Source: Pseudothermotoga_B sp051235805 (GTDB taxonomy: Bacteria > Thermotogota > Thermotogae > Thermotogales > DSM-5069). From it: a stretch of DNA of 64,000 nt. The DNA lies in assembly GCF_051235805.1 (NCBI RefSeq), contig NZ_JBPNXV010000001.1, forward strand, positions 806,001 to 870,000. Direction: 5' to 3'. The notes beneath the pieces are model-generated. The model searched no databases. It was not told the origin of the DNA and saw only the letters and a program-made list of their open reading frames with translations. Below, in pieces: positions 61,187 to 64,000 of the stretch. Position numbers and translations under genes: made by a program. Position 1 is the first letter of the stretch, and each line of letters begins with the position of its first letter.

Positions 61187-61432
61187 GTGAACCCGTTTGA
61201 AGCTTTCTACATCATAGGCAGAATAGTTTCGTTGGGTGTTTTTCTGGTAGAAAGGCCAAAGGACGGAGCTAAGAAAAAGGAAGAAGTCAAGAGGATGGTT
61301 TTCGATTTCTTGAGTGATTTCAACATTAGGCTGCCTATTCCCGATGTTGTACTTGACTACGTGCTCGACTTCATGATAGACAATTTGGTAGAGTTTCTGA
61401 ACAACACACTATGGAAAAAGCAGGCAGCTTGA
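61187..61432 (+). CDS. Small hypothetical protein of the DUF1659/DUF2922 module
   Basis: The 81-residue product starts at a GTG. It has a hydrophobic start (FEAFYIIGRIVSLGVFLV), a basic patch (RPKDGAKKKEEVKR) and a hydrophobic helical end. The position matches that of small holin- or YvrJ-like proteins in related modules, but the sequence is not clearly one of them. Its stop overlaps the next gene and falls in a perfect hairpin. Confidence 0.6.
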   Translation: MNPFEAFYIIGRIVSLGVFLVERPKDGAKKKEEVKRMVFDFLSDFNIRLPIPDVVLDYVLDFMIDNLVEFLNNTLWKKQAA

Positions 61433-61794
61433 GGAGGGCTCGTCCCTCCTCTTTGTGTGAAGAGCTCTTCAAGCAGTACAACCCGATCTTGAAGAGCGTG
61501 TGCAAAGAGTTTTGGAACAAACACTTTCCCAAGATCGACAGCTATCAAGATCTCTACCAAACTGCCTGCTATCTTTTCATCTATGCATACCACACTTGGC
61601 AGCCTGAAAAGGGTAATTTTGCAAGTCACCTGAAAAGGGTCTTGTCGTTCAAATTGAAATCCATGTTGAAAGGTGAATACGCTCCCTGGCATGATGGTAA
61701 GCCTTTTACCTTTCTGAAAGATGTAGTCCGTAAGAGTGGAAACTGTGAAACGAACTTACTCGAAGATGAGTTTTTTGATATGTACATCTGTTGA
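61411..61794 (+). CDS. Sigma-70 region 2-like protein without region 4
   Basis: The 127-residue product contains EELFKQYNPILKSVCKEFW, YQDLYQTACYLFIYAYHTW and EKGNFASHLKRVLSFKL, the pattern of sigma-70 region 2 (core binding and -10 recognition). It ends without a region 4 helix-turn-helix, like RsoA or UviA/TcdR-type factors that act with a partner. The start is uncertain: ATG 61411 overlaps the previous gene and has no clear ribosome site. GAGGAGGG at 61431-61438 pairs with CCCTCCTC at 61444-61451, so the start may be folded. Confidence 0.7.
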   Translation: MEKAGSLRRARPSSLCEELFKQYNPILKSVCKEFWNKHFPKIDSYQDLYQTACYLFIYAYHTWQPEKGNFASHLKRVLSFKLKSMLKGEYAPWHDGKPFTFLKDVVRKSGNCETNLLEDEFFDMYIC

Positions 61795-61798
61795 AGTC

Positions 61799-61825
61799 AG
61801 CCCCCAGTTGGGGGCTTTTTCTTTT
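61799..61825 (+). terminator. Terminator of the DUF1659/sigma module
   Basis: A perfect stem AGCCCCCA / TGGGGGCT is followed by TTTTCTTTT right after the sigma-like gene. Confidence 0.9.
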
Positions 61826-61839
61826 GGTATCACACGGTG

Positions 61840-62335
61840 CAATCTTCAACGCTGCGGTGACTGTGGTTGAAGAGTTGGTGGCTTACTCCTCTCATCCCCT
61901 GAAGAGGATGATCTTCCCGCTTCATCGTAGGAAACTTACCAAGATATTGGGATTATTCCCAAACACTTTAGCAGCGGTCTTCCACTCCACGGGTTTAACC
62001 TACAAACCTTAACATATTAATCGTTGAGTTCAAATCCCTGTTCATTCTGTACCAACAACCAGGATATTCATACTCTCTTTCTGGCAGTCTTATTTCTCGT
62101 GTGTTTCCACAGTTGCTGCTGGTTTTCGTCGTGCGTATTGAGGCACAAAGAAGCTCACATTCACTTTCAGCTCGTACACTACTTGAATTTGATTCTGTCT
62201 TCTTTGCTTAGTTTCTTCGAGTACCTGCCTAATTCTCTCTGATTTTGTCAAGCATATATCATCTTACTAATGTGCTAACATATCACTGAGCAATGAACAG
62301 CAGATCCCATAAATGGGATGTGCTTTCTGGCAATG
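61840..62335 (-). mobile_element. Internally deleted IS200/IS605-type tnpB remnant
   Basis: On the minus strand a tnpB N-terminal fragment (EETKQRRQNQIQVVYELKV) matches the left-edge copy. After a short garbled stretch comes a tnpB C-terminal fragment (MNRDLNSTINMLRFVG, then stop). The central catalytic part is missing. A hairpin-rich 3' tail (CATCC / GGATG near 61890) and a left-end hairpin near 62315 bound it. GATGTGCTTTCTGG is shared with the left-edge element. Confidence 0.6.
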
Positions 62336-62379
62336 ATTCCGTGATATTCAAGAGGAAAATCGAAAAAGGAGGGGGTTTT

Positions 62380-63114
62380 GTGAGAAAGATCTTCTTGCTG
62401 GTTTTGGCGTGTCTTTCAGTTATCAGTTTAGCGTTTGAAGAGTTCGATGCACTTTTCTACCAAGCACGATCTGACAGAAGTACGGAAAAGATCTTGCAGG
62501 TGATTCAAAGACTCGAATCGCAGAGCGATCTGAACGAAAACAGCGTTTTGCTCACGATTCTTGCCGACTGCTATCTTGAATATGGAGATTGGGGTGTTGC
62601 AAAAGAATTGAAAGAAAAGACGCTTGAACAAGCAAGAAAATACGCAGAGGCTGCAGTAAAGTTAGACAGCCAGAACGGCAGAGCACATTACATCGCAGGT
62701 GCTTCTATAGGAAGGCTTGCCCAGTACAAAGGCATCATTCAGAGCTTGTTCATGCTTGGAGATTTCGACAAGTACATAAACAAGGCGATAACGCTTTTGA
62801 ACGAAAACGATGAGAAAGAAAGGCTCTACAAGACATTTGCTTTGATAGCCTCAGGCATGAGGTACAGAGATGTCCCATGGCCACTGTACGATTACAAGAA
62901 ATCTGAACAACTGCTCTTTCAAGCTTTAGAATTGACACCGAATTATTCAAACATCTACCTCGAGCTGGGTCTTTTGTACTTGAAGACAAACAACAAACAG
63001 AAGGCAAAAGAGATGTTCCAAAAGGTCATCCAGATGGAGCCACATCCACTACTCGTAGGAGCGCACGCCAACGCAGTCAAAACTGCACAAGAAGAGCTTG
63101 AGAAGATGAAGTGA
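62380..63114 (+). CDS. Secreted TPR protein
   Basis: The 244-residue product starts at a GTG behind GGAGGGGG. It has a signal peptide (RKIFLLVLACLSVISLAF) and helical repeats. TPR units are clear around 85-115 (ARKYAEAAVKLDSQNGRAHY) and 185-225 (SEQLLFQALELTPNYSNIYL, LGLLYLKTNNKQKAKEMFQK). Order and length resemble periplasmic TPR partners of TRAP-type transporters, but no transporter lies beside it here. Confidence 0.75.
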   Translation: MRKIFLLVLACLSVISLAFEEFDALFYQARSDRSTEKILQVIQRLESQSDLNENSVLLTILADCYLEYGDWGVAKELKEKTLEQARKYAEAAVKLDSQNGRAHYIAGASIGRLAQYKGIIQSLFMLGDFDKYINKAITLLNENDEKERLYKTFALIASGMRYRDVPWPLYDYKKSEQLLFQALELTPNYSNIYLELGLLYLKTNNKQKAKEMFQKVIQMEPHPLLVGAHANAVKTAQEELEKMK

Positions 63115-63430
63115 TACTTCGGACAATTCCGAGTGCATTGGGATCGTTGCTGAAGTAGATGTTTGTTGCAAAACCTTCCTCACAGGCTATGTTGTGAGAC
63201 CATCTCAGTTGAGAGATCAATGACTGTGTATTGTTGTGCGATCTCGCTCAGCAGTGTTACTGTAAGAAGTTGTGTATGATTAAACCAAGATGCGGCACCT
63301 AATGAAAAGGAATTGTCATGCACGAACGCAGTACAATCAATGGAGATCTTTTAGCCAAGAGGAGCGAATCTGCGCGTCTGTAAGTGTATTTCACTACGAA
63401 AGATTCGTTTGGCCAACACGGAACACCAAC
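63115..63430 (-). other. Intergenic region with a possible frameshifted coding remnant
   Basis: The minus strand shows LTVTLLSEIAQQYTVIDLST up to a stop, and in the next frame HNIACEEGFATNIYFSNDPN then ALGIVRSIT. The joined text looks coding but has no start or recognised family. No terminator was seen here. Confidence 0.3.
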
Positions 63431-63787
63431 TCAAACTTCAACACACTCATTCTTTATAAAATCTTTCCACCAGGACTGATACTCTTCAACGTTGGCCAGG
63501 TGGAACTGAAACGGCGACAAAGGACCAATCGATCTCTTGATCTGTGTTCTGATCCACCTGTTCTCTTCCCAGTTCGAAGACAGCTTTTCAGAGACGATCA
63601 AGATATCTATGTCGCTGCTCGGCGTCCAATCGCCTCTGACTGTCGAGCCAAAGATGATCACCCTTACATCCTCACCAAGCATTTCGCTTGCGATCTTTTT
63701 GATGCTCTTGCCCCAGCGAAGGTAGTCTTCGAAGTACTTTTTCCTCGCTTCCCAAATTTCTTTACTTATCGAAGTCAAGCTTTTCAT
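63431..63787 (-). CDS. Minimal nucleotidyltransferase (MNT) antitoxin-type protein
   Basis: The 118-residue product has the pol-beta-like motif GSTVRGDWTPSSDIDILIV (GS plus DxD) near residue 47. In MNT/HEPN modules the MNT protein modifies or blocks the HEPN toxin. Its start overlaps the end of the HEPN gene by 26 bases. Confidence 0.88.
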   Translation of the reverse strand: MKSLTSISKEIWEARKKYFEDYLRWGKSIKKIASEMLGEDVRVIIFGSTVRGDWTPSSDIDILIVSEKLSSNWEENRWIRTQIKRSIGPLSPFQFHLANVEEYQSWWKDFIKNECVEV

Positions 63788-64000
63788 CCAAAGTGGCCTC
63801 CAGAAAGCTTATAAACTTTTTGTACTCTCTCATCAACGTCTCGCTTAGGCTCTTTGTGAAAGGTTTCGGAAAATACCTACTCGTGAAGTAAGCATCAGAC
63901 AGGTCACTGAAAAACAATTCGTTCTCAAGGTAATAATTGTAAATCTCAACTCTATCGTAAGCCTCACTCAGGCTCTTCATAAGAATCTCCAGATAGTGAG
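63762..64000 (-). CDS. HEPN-domain protein, C-terminal part (runs off right edge)
   Basis: The frame is open to the window end and upstream of the Met at 63980 (HYLEIL before MKSLSEAYDR), so the gene continues outside. The visible part matches the C-terminal half of a small HEPN protein (LSDAYFTSRYFPKPFTK). The catalytic R-x4-6-H motif is not seen here. It is the likely toxin of an MNT/HEPN pair. Confidence 0.7.
   Translation of the reverse strand, partial: HYLEILMKSLSEAYDRVEIYNYYLENELFFSDLSDAYFTSRYFPKPFTKSLSETLMREYKKFISFLEATLDEKLDFDK

Overview
The window looks like a chromosomal piece of a thermophilic, anaerobic member of the Thermotogales, most likely Pseudothermotoga. This is inferred from family content and recalled protein similarity, not from a search. 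The clearest sign is the beta-glucoside locus at 41-50 kb: a ROK regulator, an oligopeptide-type ABC transporter and a GH3 beta-glucosidase very close to the Thermotoga Bgl3B type. Other signs are short HisG with HisZ, a secreted pullulanase, and GTG/TTG starts behind strong GGAGG sites. Genes are tightly packed with many ATGA overlaps.

Layout. 0-1.2 kb: a partial tnpB at the left edge, a broken lipoprotein gene and a second IS200/IS605-type footprint. 1.2-4.2 kb: a CARF/HEPN nuclease of the CRISPR ancillary type behind a secreted S41 peptidase. 4.4-6.1 kb: an arsR, permease, small thioredoxin operon. 6.2-13.5 kb: a complete minus-strand his operon (hisZ-G-D-C-B-H-A-F-IE) with a promoter, a short leader ORF containing a His-His pair and an attenuator. 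13.6-15.4 kb: a padR-led cluster with a NifX-like protein and a metallo-beta-lactamase-fold enzyme. 15.7-19.0 kb: a MacB/FtsX-type exporter. 19.0-26.9 kb: a possible genome-defence or repair patch with a dead immunity-like gene, a coiled-coil membrane protein, a giant nuclease-RecQ fusion and a second large helicase. 27-31.3 kb: a HAD phosphatase, pullulanase and a secreted zinc phospholipase-like protein. 32.2-34.2 kb: a hexapeptide acyltransferase and RmuC.

34.2-38.6 kb is a redox patch: tandem cytochrome-b5-like domains with a His-rich membrane partner, a Rieske oxygenase (odd for an anaerobe) and a ferredoxin-tailed aldo-keto reductase. 38.8-40.8 kb holds an overlapping pair of a B12-binding, CarH-like sensor and a diguanylate cyclase. 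41-50.2 kb is the beta-glucoside regulon. 50.3-51.6 kb is an M48 protease. 51.5-57.6 kb is one minus-strand operon joining a PotABCD-type transporter to a nucleoside phosphorylase and adenine deaminase, suggesting purine uptake and salvage. 57.7-59.1 kb is a graveyard: an unknown frameshifted remnant, a wecB tail and a truncated GH4 gene with an internal stop. 60.7-61.8 kb is a compact DUF1659 / DUF2922 / small protein / sigma-region-2 module behind nested palindromes. 61.8-62.3 kb is a deleted tnpB copy, followed by a secreted TPR protein and, at the right edge, an MNT/HEPN toxin-antitoxin pair.

The best candidates for unusual biology are the B12 sensor with its cyclase, the nuclease-RecQ helicase pair with its membrane partner, the two-CARF HEPN protein, the DUF1659/sigma module, the haem/Rieske patch and the his leader peptide. 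No rRNA, convincing tRNA or CRISPR array was seen.
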